Of a stretch of DNA of 64,000 nucleotides, positions 10,302 through 22,200 are shown in pieces (position 1 is the first letter of the stretch; each line of letters begins with the position of its first letter). The notes below the pieces were generated by a model that was not told the DNA's origin, searched no databases, and saw only the letters and a list, made by a program, of their open reading frames with translations. A program made the position numbers and the translations under genes. Origin of the DNA: Plasmodiophora brassicae (Eukaryota > Endomyxa > Phytomyxea > Plasmodiophorida > Plasmodiophoridae); NCBI GenBank assembly GCA_039704465.1, contig JASFAU010000017.1, positions 558,001 through 622,000 on the forward strand. Direction: 5' to 3'.

Positions 10302-12040
10302 ATGACCGTCAATGCCGACGTGTCAGTGGTGGAGTCGACGACCGCGTCCGCCGTCGACGGCGACGTATTCTACCTGGAGGAGAACGGCCAGCTCATCCTG
10401 CCGTACGTGCCCCCAGCGTACCTGAACGTGAACTCGGCCAAGATCCTCGACGGCCTCTTCATCGGCAACAAGGACGCGGCCACCGACCTCGAGTTCATCA
10501 CCAGCAACAAGATCACGCACATCGTACACACACGTGTCCCCCGGTGATCACAGCGATGGCCTCTAAGCGTGCACCTAATTGGCAGATCAACTGCGTTGGG
10601 CATCTGCTACCAAGCTCGTTGGCGAAGCTCGGCGTCCAGTACCTGAATTTCCAATGGATCGACGCCAAGACGACCGTCATGTTCGACGCCGACGGAAAGA
10701 CGCTGATGCGAATCGTATCGTTCATCCAGTCGGCGCTGGCCAACCACAACGGCATCCTGATATTCTCCATTCACGGCAAATGTACGTTTCCGGACGATCG
10801 CCCGCGAATACGGCCATTGATGGACGCCGTCGTTGATGGCCAGCTCGATCGTGCTGCGTGGCGGCCGCGTTCCTGATGCATCAGTTCTCGTGGTCGCTGC
10901 AGAAGGCGCTGGAGTTCATCCAGTTCAAGCGCCCGGACGTGAACCCGAAGCCGTACTTCCTGCGCCAGCTGCGCCGCATGGAGAAGGCGCTTCTGCGGAA
11001 CACGCGCGACCCGGTCGATATCGCGGGCAGGTGGCTCGACCAATGCGCATCGCCCCACGAGCTCGTCGCTCGCAACACCGTATGGACCCATGCGCGCCTG
11101 TCTGCGCCCATGCATGGGCTGAGAGGCGTCACAGTTCCTCAACGGGCACTACATCAAGGCGGAACATGAGAAGGGCGCCGATTTCAAAGTGTACGAAGAC
11201 TTTGACCAAGTGCCGGCATCGCGGGCGTCGCCGGCGTCCAGCTCGAAGACGTTACGGTGGATCGATGAAGTGTCGCCGGATACGACCCTGGAACGCTCCA
11301 GCGGGAAAGCGTATTCGACGACACCGACGGCGGCAACAGCCGAAATCGTGTCCATCTTGAAGACGAGGGCGGGATCGGGCCCACGTCGTCCACCGTCGGA
11401 GGTGGTGACGGTTGCGGAGCAGGCCCCCGTTCACAAAGTGAAGAGCGCCTGGAACATGATCAGCGCGGGGGAGCCCATGATCAGCATTCGACGACCGTCG
11501 TCCGCCCAGTCCGATGTGGAGGATCAACAGGCGCATGCCATGTTCGTAAACTGGCCTCGGCGATGGTTCCGACGAGTGCTGACGTCGTGCAGGTCGATGG
11601 GGTGGCGACCACGATCACTGGTGGGACGCGTGGGCAGTGCTGGGTCGGCGTTGGCGAAGAAGTACAGAAAGAGCAGCACCGCACGCGCGTCTTCGATGGC
11701 GCACGCTGCGACGGTATCGTCGCTGGCCAAGGTGAAGAACGCCATCAAGTACAGGACGGGCGACGTGTCGGCAGCGACGCCGCTGACGAAGAGGATACCG
11801 TCGTCGACAGTGGCGACGACGTCCAGGGCGAGGACAAAGGGCCGATCCACGCCGGTCTCAGTGGCCGGGGAATTCGACGACCCCTGGTTGGGCAAGTTCG
11901 CCAGGCTGACCCTAAAGGACAAGCGGTCGCTGTCGACGACGACGCCATCAGCGCCGCTGAGTGTCAGTGGCACCACGAAACGCCCGCTGAGTGCGTCGGC
12001 CATCAAACACCCGGCAGCGTCATCAATGAGGTCGTTCTGA
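10302..12040 (+). CDS. Catalytically inactive dual-specificity phosphatase (STYX-like pseudophosphatase)
   Basis: Exons 10302-10523, 10586-10781, 10844-11079 and 11135-12040 give 519 residues; introns are 62, 62 and 55 bp. Residues about 45-190 are a dual-specificity phosphatase fold (L-D-G-L-F-I-G-N-K-D-A-A, then the P-loop, then F-L-M-H-Q-F-S-W and E-F-I-Q-F-K-R-P-D-V). The catalytic H-C-x2-G-x-S-R is replaced by F-S-I-H-G-K-S-R: Ser (about residue 135) stands where Cys is required and Phe where His is usual, while Gly, Ser and Arg of the loop are kept. Phosphatase activity is therefore not expected, but phosphate binding may remain, as in STYX. The last 300 residues are Ser/Thr/Lys-rich and disordered. 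The P-loop codons straddle the second intron, so I checked that splicing alternatives do not restore Cys. Confidence 0.85.
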
Positions 12041-12238
12041 ACAACAGCGGGGCATCCATTGACGCGTCCCCGGTCTACAGTCAATACAGCATCGGCCGTT
12101 CCAGCGGCGGCTGACGAACGTGTCATCATTATCAGGCGCGCTCGGACACCGAACCGTGAGTGTCGGCTCGGGGATTGGTAATTAGCGCGCCTGCGCCACT
12201 GGCGATGGATTGGTGGTCTCTCTGATCACATCGAACGG

Positions 12239-13035
12239 ATGACCCGCGGCGCTCCTGTCAACGTTGTGACGGGGTCCCTCTTCCTGCTCGCCGCAGCTCT
12301 TCTCAGTGCTCCCAGCATCGCCGCTCTGACGCTCTGCTCCAGCGACGCTGTGGACCACATCGTCGACAGGTCGGCGGCGATCGCGCATTCTAGATGGCTC
12401 TACAATACCGTTCGCGACCTTGGAAGAGGTGACGGCGTCGTTATCCCGCTGCCCGGCATCTACAGTGCAGAGCTGGTGACAATCCTGGACTTCATCAATG
12501 CCACCAAGGTATACGAGGTAGGGCCGCAGTACTACGCTGCTGTGTCATCGTTAGGCGTGCCTACAGGCTGCTATCCCATACACAGGTTGAGCGCGCCGCC
12601 CAGTGGGCCCGGGACAAGCATCTGGCCACGATGGACATTGCCGAGCAGTGCCGTCTCCTGGGGGCCGCAGAATACCTCGACATGCCTTCCTTCACGATCG
12701 CTCTTGCAAGTGCAATGCACCCATCGACCGATGACATCGCTCGGATGCGTGTCATGGTGTCCAAGAAGACGTTCCGATTCGTCATGGGCATCATTCGCCT
12801 GGGTCAGATGGCGCGCACGGATGATCAGCACGCTATCGTCAGGCGGATTCATATCCTGCTGATCGTCGGTGGCGACGTCGCCCTCGTCAACGACGCCCTA
12901 TGGGAGGACTTCGACAACGTCCTGTACTGCGCCGCAGAGCACAGCGAGGAGCATGTCGTCGATCTGCTCCTGACGATCCCGGGGATCGACGCCCGCGCCC
13001 CCGACTTCTCCATGCAGTGGACGCCGCTGGACTGA
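12239..13035 (+). CDS. Secreted SKP1/BTB-like protein with C-terminal ankyrin-type helix pair
   Basis: Exon 1 (12239-12508, or to 12517) and exon 2 (12586-13035) give about 239 residues. The N-terminus is a clear signal peptide: short basic start, hydrophobic core (S-L-F-L-L-A-A-A-L-L-S-A-P-S), small residues around 28-30. It is followed by a SKP1/BTB fold (L-C-S-S-D-A-V-D-H-I-V-D-R-S-A-A-I, I-P-L-P-G-I-Y-S-A-E-L-V-T-I-L-D-F) and, after the intron, C-R-L-L-G-A-A-E-Y-L-D-M, equivalent to the SKP1 helix L-x-A-A-N-Y-L-D-I. The C-terminus (L-Y-C-A-A-E-H-S-E-E-H-V-V-D-L-L-L, W-T-P-L-D) is ankyrin-like. Secreted SKP1/BTB-ankyrin proteins are known effector candidates in plasmodiophorids. The frame is interrupted by TGA at 13033-13035, inside the ankyrin motif, and then stays open with ankyrin-like sequence to 13125. 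Confidence 0.75.
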
Positions 13036-13303
13036 GCTCTGGCGTGCATGTATAACACGATCGTATTGGCTGGTGGGCATCACAGGTTGGCCGAGCGCGC
13101 TCGATGGGTCCTCAGAGCTGGTTGAGTGTGCTTTACCCGAAACTGCCCCGTGGCGCGCTGCCAGACGTGTGCACCAAAACGGGGGCGGCGACCGCTCGTT
13201 TTTGCGTCTGTCGCAGGCAGCGGCGACTGGTTCAGGCCCGCGGTGCCCATTGGTCATTCGCCGGGTTGGGCCCGCCGCCCTGTTGCGCCCTGTACCGGGG
13301 CCA

Positions 13304-16300
13304 ATGTCGTCATCATCGTGGGCGGCCGCCGTCGTCGCTCGCCTGCCCGATCGGCAGCGCCTGCTGGGCGACCTGCGCAAGCGCCTGCACCGCCGGGTGC
13401 TGTCGCTGATGGTGACGCGCACCGGCCCCGTCGTCCTCGTCGTTGCCGCGTCGATCGGCGTTGTCGCCGCGGTGCACGTCCTGCTCCTCGTAGGCCAATG
13501 TGCGATGGGATCCGATACGGGTGTGTGTATAGGGGCTGACGTGTGCGCGCGTCTCGTGCAGACTCCGCGTTCGTGGTCGGCTGTGCGACCCGCTCCTGCC
13601 CGCACGCCTACAACAACATCGGGCGACGGTCGTTCCAGGGCGACCTGTGCGCCCCGGTGTTCGACGTCGTCTACACGTGGGTCAACGGGTCCGACCGGGC
13701 CCTGATCGAACAGATCCAGCGGTACCGCGCCGAAGGTGCTCGCCCCGCTATCGACGTCGTCCACCCGGCTGGGCGGTACTGACATGCGATGGCGTTGTTC
13801 AGACGGGGAGCTGGCCAGCGACATCGCCAGCGTCGACAAGCACAACGCCGATGCGGCGGCGATCGCCGAGGCCACTGGCGCCGAACCCACCCAGCCGGAG
13901 GTCGTCGACGAGAAGAAGCACGGGCAGAACCGATTCAGGGGTGGGTGGAGGCGCGTGCGTGTGCACGCACCCATGGGGGCGTTGTGCGGGTGCGGGTTGT
14001 CCCTGACCGTCGTGTGCCTGCCGTCTGTCCAGACAACGAGGAGCTGCGGTACTCGCTGCGGTCGCTGTGGCTGTACGCGCCCTGGGTCCGCAACGTGTAC
14101 ATCGTGACGAACGGGCAGGTGCCGTACTGGCTGGACCTGTCCAACCCGAACGTCTTCATCGTCACGCACGGCGACATCTTCCCGAACCGCGCCGACCTGC
14201 CCGTGTTCTCGTCGCCGGCCATCGAGGTGCACCTCCATCGCATACCGGGCCTGTCGGACCGCTTCCTCTACTTCAACGACGACACCATGCTGGGCAACGT
14301 CGTCTGGCCGGACGACTTCTGGAGCAGGGAGGGCGGCCAGAAGGTCTACCTGTCCTGGGATGTCCCACAGTGCAACGCCGGCTGCCCGGATTCCTGGCTC
14401 AACGACAACTACTGCGACCTGGTATGGGGTGCCGGGACGCGCCTGCCCGCGCCCGCTCGCTCTGACCCGACCGCGGACGCTCAGGTGTGCAACACCTCCT
14501 CCTGCAACTACGACGAGGGCGACTGCCTCGGGCCGAACATCAACGACCGCGGGCCAAAGTCGTGGAAGAACAGCCGGCCGCAGGCGTCGTCGTCGGCGCG
14601 CCCGGGCCATGTCCCGCGTGCGCCCATCCAGCAGCAGGAGCTTCCGACGCAGACGTACTGCGGGACCGGCTGCCCGAATTCCTGGCTGGGCGACAAGGTC
14701 TGCGACCGGGCCTGCAAGACGGCGCGCTGCGGGTTCGACGCGGGCGATTGCGGCACCGCCCTGGTTCGGGAATCCGTGCATCGCTACGAGCTGACGCGCA
14801 ACGGCACCGAGATCGTCATCCCCGCCGATCGCATGTCCGCCTACGTTGACATGGCTGGTAAGCGCTGCGCCTGCTGCTGCGTCGCCGCGTTCGCCCTACC
14901 GACCGTCGTTTCGTCGTGCAGGGCGGATCCCGTACACGATCACGTCGGCCGAGCACGAGTGCGAGCTCTTCATGCGGTCGGCCATCATCATCCAGAGCGA
15001 GAAGCTGCTGATCCTGGTGCTGTTGCCCGCCGGCGAGGCGCCCGCCACCTGTACCGTGGCGATCACGGCGCGCAAGACGGATCCCGATGGTGGCCCCGCG
15101 ACCGATGTCCTCACCGTGTTCACCCTGCACCGACAAGGGACCGCGTCCAGCGCGGCGTCGTCGTCCAACGATACGGCCGTGGGCGTCGTGGAACCGGGCG
15201 CTGGCGCCGGCGTGTCGTTCGTCGACGAAGCGCAGAGCGCCGGCGATGGCCCTGCCGACCCAGCTGGCAGGGCGCTGCTGTGGACGGGGGACGTCCTCGA
15301 CCTGGAACATGTCGGCCAGTAGCCCTGTCGCTGCGTCCCCGATGCTGACGGGGCGGGTTGCAGGTTCTGCGACAGGTCGCCGTCGAAGGCGTCCCGTCGG
15401 ACAGGTTCCCGTCCGGCGTCGCCTTGCTGGGCGATATGAACGGTATGCACCGCCGGGCCGGGCCCTGGTGGTTGCACGTGCACTGCCCTGATGTGCTGTC
15501 TGTCTCAACGCAGAGGGTGACTGGGCGCTGGCGGAACGGTTGGTCGAGCGGAAACGCGAGCAGCTGGTTCGCCTGGCGGAGGACGAGGTCCTGGCAACGG
15601 TGGCGGAGCACGTCAGGAGGAACGAACGGGAGGCGGGCATGATCTGGCCCTGGCAGTTAGTGAAGGACTTTGCCCGGAGGGTGACGCCGCGAAACCGCCG
15701 CCTCCTGGATGCGTTCGGCGATTCGCTGCGGTTCGTCACGCGGCTGTACAACGCGTACTTCTCGGTACAGTCCAGGAAGGTGCCCGCCCACATGCCGCAC
15801 ATGATCGACAAGAACATCGTGTACGAGATGCAGTCGATCTGGCCGGCAGAGTTTGCGGCGACGTCGTCGCACCGGTTTCGATCGTCGTCCGACATCCAGT
15901 TCGCCTTCTCCTACTTCTACTACATGATGGAGAGGTACGCCGCCTGGCTGCTGCTGCCACCTGTCGTCTGACGACGCACCGCCTGCACAGACCGGAGCGA
16001 TTCGATGCCACCGCGTTCTTCCGCAACGAGATCGATCTGGACCGCGATGGGTACGTCTCGGAGATGGAGTTGCGCCATCTGACCAGTCTCAACCGGCAGC
16101 TGTCGTTTTCGGAGCTGACCAACACCCTGATCAACTGCTCGGTACGTGTCCCGTCGCCATCCCAGACAGGCCAGAGCGCGCTGACCCCGCGATTGGACAG
16201 GTGGCCATCGCCCAGTCCCGAGGTCACCGGCTGTCGCTGGACGAAGGCGTCAGCGTGACCGAGGAGACCGTGCGCCTGTGCCCGCCCGTGCTGTCCATGT

Positions 16301-16803
16301 TGCGACCTATCGTGGAAGGTCGGAAACATTTCCGGCATCAGAAGGCGTCCATGGAGCAGGTCACGTTCTACATGGTCGGAGACAACGCCACCCTCGTCAG
16401 GCAACGTCTCGAGGTCGGGCGCCCCCTCCCCCGCAGGGTTGCTGCTGCTCCGTCTGGCCTGACCCGCGTGCAGGAAATCCTCGTGGAGCGCAAGAAGTTC
16501 GTGTGCCTGAACGACGACATGCGGAACCCGGAACCGAGCGTCAAGACGGCCCTGTCCGAATTCTTCGAGGCGTACTACCCGATGCGGTCACCGTTCGAAC
16601 TGCCGCCTGGCACGACCAACCGGTTCCTGTACATTGGCCCGCTGCGATGGTGGATGCGGTTCGTCGCCCTCCTCTGGTTCCTGTTCGAATCCGCCATTGT
16701 CGCCGTGGTCATCTACGTCGTCATCAGAAGGGACGATGTCATTGCATGGCTCCGGAAGCGGGACGCGAAGGTCAAGGTCGATAAAACCATGGTCGCTTTC
16801 TAG
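13304..16803 (+). CDS. Stealth-domain sugar-phosphate transferase (GNPTAB-like) with LNR and EF-hand, 10 exons
   Basis: Exons 13304-13520, 13562-13735, 13803-13940, 14033-14857, 14922-15310, 15364-15442, 15514-15934, 15991-16141, 16201-16413, 16474-16803 join to 978 residues. Topology matches the alpha/beta subunit of GlcNAc-1-phosphotransferase: N-terminal membrane helix (about 42-63), long lumenal part, C-terminal membrane helix (about 935-955). Stealth CR1 is [11 protein letters not shown] (about 105-115); CR2 includes [14 protein letters not shown] and Y-I-V-T-N-G-Q (about 174-210); two Notch/LNR modules follow (C-x3-C...C-N-Y-D-E-G-D-C and C-G-T-G-C...C-G-F-D-A-G-D-C, about 290-415); CR3 is [11 protein letters not shown] (about 695); an EF-hand loop [12 protein letters not shown] lies at about 763; CR4 is F-V-C-L-N-D-D-M (about 880). 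Likely role: transfer of hexose-1-phosphate to glycans in the Golgi; the acceptor is unknown. First intron is only 41 bp. Confidence 0.9.
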
Positions 16804-16941
16804 GAGACGCGTGCCCCGAGCACCCAGTAGCGCTTCAACGGGGACCACCACGTACAGGGTGACCCCATAAACAACATTGTAGATACGGTGGTTGTTCGAC
16901 AGGTGGCACGGCCCAGGTGAACGTCCCGATGGGACGACGGT

Positions 16942-19101
16942 TCAACCGGCAGGTCCTGGATCCATTGTGTCACAGCGTCGCCTGGACGGCGAACGCCCCT
17001 GCCCCGCCGTGCCCTTGATGACGCTTCGCGTGTCGACGGATGCGGCGACCTCCGCCGACCTGGATCTGTCCCGGAGGATCCGATATTCCACAGCGGCGAT
17101 GATCGGCTGGCCATTGCTGTCGGTGACTGTCCGTCCCCATCGACGTAGGGCGCGACGGACGACCTGTGCCTGCTGCTGCTGCTGCTGCTGCTGGGCATGG
17201 ACATCGTCCAGCGGGACCGATATATGGCAGGATGCAGACTGGCCCGACCTCAGGCCGACCTGCACAGCGAGGGCAGTCCTCAGAACGCATCCAGGGCATG
17301 CGGTGACCGGCGAGGCGTACCCCAATCAGCAGGTGAAGGCAGGACGCGGAGCGCGGCAGCACATTGACAGGAACGGGTTCCCCCAGGGCTCCCGTCCGGA
17401 AGGAGACACAGCCCTGCCGATCCGGTTGGATGCCGACCCGCGTCGACACGACAAACGATGGGTCGTCCGGGTTGGGCGAGCACAGAATCCGGTCGATGAC
17501 GACGCTGGAACACGATGTCGTCGTGGTCGACAACGGCGCCTGCCCCGGGCTGATGATGAGCTCTAATCCAGCGTAGACGCAGCTGCACAGCGACCGATCA
17601 GCAACGCTGGACGGGCGCCTGCCTGTTCGGGCGTGGGACACGCACGTACTCGTGGTCGGTGTGAACAGGCAGGTCCTCGACCGGGTGGATGGCGTACAGG
17701 TCCCGGCCGCCATCCGACACGACAGGTACCAGCACCGACGACGACAGGTCGCGCGACGCGAACAGTACCCTGCAACAACGATGACGTCGGTGAGCACGTG
17801 GCGGGTCACAGGCCGCCACGTGCAAACGGATCTGTGTATACCTGTCGCACCAGGACGGCACGCGAACCTTCGGTTGCCCCGATCCGGCTTTGTACCTGCG
17901 GAACACACAGGGGGCGGTGGGTATGCGCCGTCCAACGGTGTGCACACTGGTCGTACCAGCAAGGTCGTGATTCGACCGCGTACCGCTGGCCGGTCAACGA
18001 CCGCATCGGGTCGAGCTTGTACGACGGCGGGAAGCGTATCCTGGGTTCGGCAAAGTCGACGAAGCACTGCTCCGCCCGCATCGCGTGTCGCAGTTCGTCC
18101 CGTTCGAGCAGGGCCTCGAGGTCGTTGCTGTGCCACAACACGTTGGGCGATACGCGCGTGACGCCAGTGGACGTGCGTGCGTACCTGGCAATGGCGGCCA
18201 GGGCGTCGTCGACCGGCATCTGGACGCGGAAATTCAGGTCGCCCATGACGATGCAATGGTCGACGGCGTGCATCAGTTCACAGTCGGTGGCGCCGCCTGC
18301 GGTTGTGCCGGTTCAGTTCCACCCGCATCGCAGAGCGTCGGCGGTCGATCGATCTCACACAGCGACCGGGCCATGGCCCTGCACAGCGTCGCCGCATCGC
18401 GCAGGCGGTTGTCCAGTGAGCTGGACGCCAGATGGGCGCCGACGATGGCCACCGAGACACCGTCGACGTCGAGCAGCGCGCCGGCGCCGCCCTTCGACCC
18501 CTGTACGAGCGACACACACACATTGGATGGGGCGGTCGTGGGCGTCGAATGACGGGTCGGGTCGCACCTCCAGGTGGCCGGTCGAGAACGACCCCGAGCG
18601 CAGACAGCGAACGCGATCGCCGCGCGCGTACACAGCAATGCCCGTAAACTTGGGCCGCACGAAGGCGCCGTCGCCGCGCCCCCATGTCCGATCACCTGTC
18701 GCGTCGTTCAGCACGAGGCAGGCGGGCGGCGATGGGGAACGACAACGCCCCCAGACACGTACGCAGCAGCGCCAAGCGGTGGCAGCGCCTGACCGACATG
18801 ACCTTGGCGATGCGATCGAGCAGGGCGTCCGACCTGCACTCCTGGACGGCGAACGCCTGCCCGGCACTGGTCAGCAGCAGGCAACTGCTGGGCACGCGCG
18901 CCCGCTCTGTCTCCCCCCACGTACATAGACGTCGTACCCATCGGGGAGCGCCTGACAGCACGCCCCCGGTCCACCATGGTCGTCAGCGGCGGCGCCCAGG
19001 TTCCACGTCCAAGCCAGGATGCGCCGACGTCGCCCGCCGACGACGTCCCGATCCACGTCCCCGGCAGAACCCTGCTGGGACGACGACGACGACGCCTCCA
19101 T
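16942..19101 (-). CDS. Inositol-polyphosphate 5-phosphatase, 10 exons
   Basis: Exons (minus) 19101-18975, 18906-18763, 18695-18568, 18500-18359, 18296-18185, 18127-17984, 17895-17842, 17769-17650, 17582-17321, 17259-16942 give 516 residues. All conserved blocks of the exonuclease/endonuclease/phosphatase fold of this family are present: T-W-N-L near the start, K-G-G-A-G-A-L and V-G-A-H-L-A-S in the core, G-D-L-N-F-R-V (about 200), P-P-S-Y-K-L-D (about 246), R-V-P-S-W-C-D-R (about 277) and H-T-D-H-D-x-V-Y-A-G (about 322; family S-D-H-x-P-V). It removes the 5-phosphate from inositol phosphates or phosphoinositides such as PI(4,5)P2. The C-terminal 190 residues resemble no named domain and include an eight-Gln run. 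The gene is convergent with the Stealth gene (138 bp between stops) and lies 160 bp downstream of PDS5. Confidence 0.9.
17170..17193. repeat. (CTG)8 trinucleotide repeat coding for poly-Gln
   Basis: Eight uninterrupted CTG units on the plus strand read as CAG codons for glutamine in the last exon of the 5-phosphatase. Such a tract can vary in length between isolates. Confidence 0.9.
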
Positions 19102-19260
19102 GACGTGACAAGCCCGCCCCGATCGGGAGGTGCGCGACGGAATCCGCGCCGTCGCCATCGCAAGACGCCGCCGGCAACGACGAACAGGCCTAAACATCGA
19201 TACGTGTACTGTGGGTGGACATGACAATACGATAGGGGGTGGGACGCGGGCGGGGCGCTA

Positions 19261-22200
19261 CTACTGGCGCCGGTTCGATCGCCGCACGAGGCGGAACGTG
19301 TCGCGCGTCCGGGTCGATGACGGCGGCGCTGCTGCAGGACGTGTTGTGCCGCGGGCGGTCGCCTTGCCGACGTTGTCGTCGGCCATGAACGTGTCGACGA
19401 GGTCGCTGTCGCGATGGGTCTCGTCGACGACGCCGTCGCTGCTGTCCAGGTCGACGGCGGCGAAGTCGTCGCGTTCCTGCAACATGGGGCGAAGGTCAGA
19501 GCGGGCGGGGCCCAACACGGTGCCACGCGAACGGGAACCGACCTCGTCGTGGTGCACCTCACGGGTGGCGATGCCCTCGCCGCGCCGGACGACAGGCGAC
19601 GACGACGTTCGCATTGCGCCCGGCCCATCATCATCATCGTCGTCCTCGCCATCATCCTGGGCGGCGAACACTTCCTCGTCATTCGCAATCGTGTCGTCGT
19701 CGTCGCCCGTGTCGCTGTCGGACGACGACGCATCGGCCAGGGACGACGAATGGGAGAACAGTTTGGCCCGGCGCGGCAGGGACCTGCGCGAACCGACCGA
19801 CGCGGTCGGCGTGGGCGCGGGGCTCGTCGTCTTCTGCCTCTTGGGTCTGGGGGTCGACGGCGCCGAGTGCGTTGCCGCTGACGTCGGTGGCGCCGCCGGG
19901 GCCTTGATTGTAAACCCTTGCGGCAGGTATGAACCTTGAACGGGGCCCTCCAACGTCTTGAACCACTGCGCAGGCAACGACAGCGGCGACGACGACGAGT
20001 CCTCCGTCAGCGATGACCATTCGGCGCCCTGGTACTTGTGCCGGACGATTTGAAGCGACACTTCCACGAGGGCGTACAGGGGTCGCGAGTCGCGCCCCCC
20101 AGCCAGCACGGACGACTTGAGGCGCGTCAGCAAGGCCAACATGAAGGCGAAGTTGTGGTGGTGGGCGGTCAGCACACAGTCTGCACCAATGACGACGGGT
20201 CATCCGAGGCAGGCACAACGCAGACCGGTGTGGCGGATGGAAACGGACCCATGAACGCTTGGATGTGTCGTGCCGCGCGCCGCAACGCGTCCGAATCGCC
20301 TGGGTCGACGTCGGCGGACAGCACATGCAGAAGATAGACGAGCGCGTACTCGGGCATGTACGACAGGGACACCATTCTCACACCAGGCTGCGCTCGTCGC
20401 GCCAGCATCGCCGACGCCTGCCTGAGACGCGCGACAAGGACGGACACGTGTTTACGAGCTTTCCGCGAAACCTCGATATCTGCCATCGGCGTTCAGCTCC
20501 GGGTGTGCGTCACCGTTTCGTCATTCCACGACGCCTCACCGGAATCGTTGATGGCCAGCACGAGAATGATCGCGTACCGGAACGGGATCCGCAGCAACAG
20601 CAGCTGCGACCAGGCAGAGTCGACGGCCGCTTCACGAACGGCGACAGAAGATGCCGGGTCCGTAACCAGGCGGGTGAGGGCGTGGAATTCATCGACCGTA
20701 AGGAGACCTACTGGAATTGTCAGGTCCATGCTAGCGGCAATTCGGCCAGGTGCCAACGTTCGTATTTCGGCTGTGATATCACGACGAACAGCGTCTCGAT
20801 AGCGGCGATCAATTGAACATCGAGGTCGTCATCGACCTTGCAGCCAGGGAACTGCCCCTTGGCCCGTACGATATCCATCAGCAGTCGAAGCAGGGGCCGA
20901 GCGTCCCCGTCCTCCCCAGATCCCAACAGATGGTTTGTGACGAACCGCAGCCCTGCATTGGAGACGGGTTAGAAGCAGACGGCATCGGGAACCGATACCG
21001 ATAATGCCGACCAGCTGCCTTGGCAGGACCCAGATGTCGCCCGTCGCTTGTAAAGACTTCGTTCTGGACGCGCTGTACGAGGCGATCATCAGGGTCGGCT
21101 TCCTGGAACAGATCCATACGATTGCGAGCAATGTGGGCGCAGGCCGACAAGACTGGAGCCGACTCAGGCGCGTCCATGTTCAGGGCCAGCCGCACAACAT
21201 CTCGGAGGACATCGTCCTCCCTCGACGAGGACAGGATCTCAGCGGCACTAGTGGCCTGCGCAACCGACCCGCTCTCGCAGAGGCTGCGAAGGACTTCAGT
21301 CGGGGCGCGCTCAAGAGCAACGCCGGCAGCACAGCATCGCGAAACGCATCGCAGCGCTGAATCGGTAATGGCCGTCGCAGGGAACGCAATTAGAGAAGCC
21401 AGCTCATCGAGAACGTCAGCCATCATAGCAGGTGCGTGCTCTGAGAACGCGGACAGCAACGCCATCGCGTCTGCCGCGAGGCGCGGATTGCCTAGCGACG
21501 GCCATCAGAATATCCCGCCCGTCGATCTGCAACGGGGAACGTACCTTTGGGTGCATTGTGGTGCCTCGCTAGTTCAACCAAGGGCCCAACATTGTCTTTC
21601 CCGACGGTCGTCATAGCAGCCGCTGCGGCGGTAACGTCGGCGGCATGCTGCACCTTCTTGTTGCCGGTCAGAGCAGAGTGCAGATTGCGCATGGCTGTGC
21701 GAACGTCCTCGACGCCCAGCCGCAGATCGATACACGCACGGAGCCATTTGTAGACGTTGCCATCCTTCTGTTCGAAGACGGGCTTCAGGTCAACCTGCGC
21801 ACCGTGCAGCAGCACGACACTGTAAGCAAGCACCGCCCCGCAGCACAGGACAGACGTTCGACGACCTGTGTGGGGAGCAACGTCGACAGCGTTGCAAGGC
21901 GTTGATCCCGTTGCGCGATGGCATCCGCGTCGCCCGCAGCGGCGCGGCTGCGCAGGCTGAGAACGTCGGTGAGGCACGCTCGCACAGCGGCCTTCTCCGC
22001 AAAGTAGTGACGAATGAACGCGCGCCGGTTCGTCTCGGAGCACGTGGCGAACGTCGCCAGCAGGAGGGCCGTCCGCGCATTCGGGTCCAGCCCGCGGTCG
22101 ATGACGTCGATGTCGATTCTCTCGTCGGCGAACGCCCCTTTGTCTGGCAGTGGTTTCGCGAACAGCCCAATGAGCTGCTGCGGGATGCCGCTGAACTTCT

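Noticed and set aside
11524..12129. Minus-strand frame with hydrophobic stretches that could be read as a membrane protein
   Set aside because: The plus strand in the same place continues the pseudophosphatase frame with a plausible disordered tail and a stop; the antisense hydrophobicity is the mirror of Lys/Ser codons.
12898..14781. 627-codon minus-strand open frame
   Set aside because: It is antisense to the SKP1/BTB and Stealth genes; composition is Arg/Ala/Val-rich and no domain is visible. GC-rich coding DNA often leaves the antisense frame open.
18907..18974. Apparent one-base frameshift at a C6 run (18913-18918) in the 5-phosphatase
   Set aside because: A 68-bp GT-AG intron (18907-18974) explains the change of frame and fits the size of all other introns in the gene, so no indel is needed.
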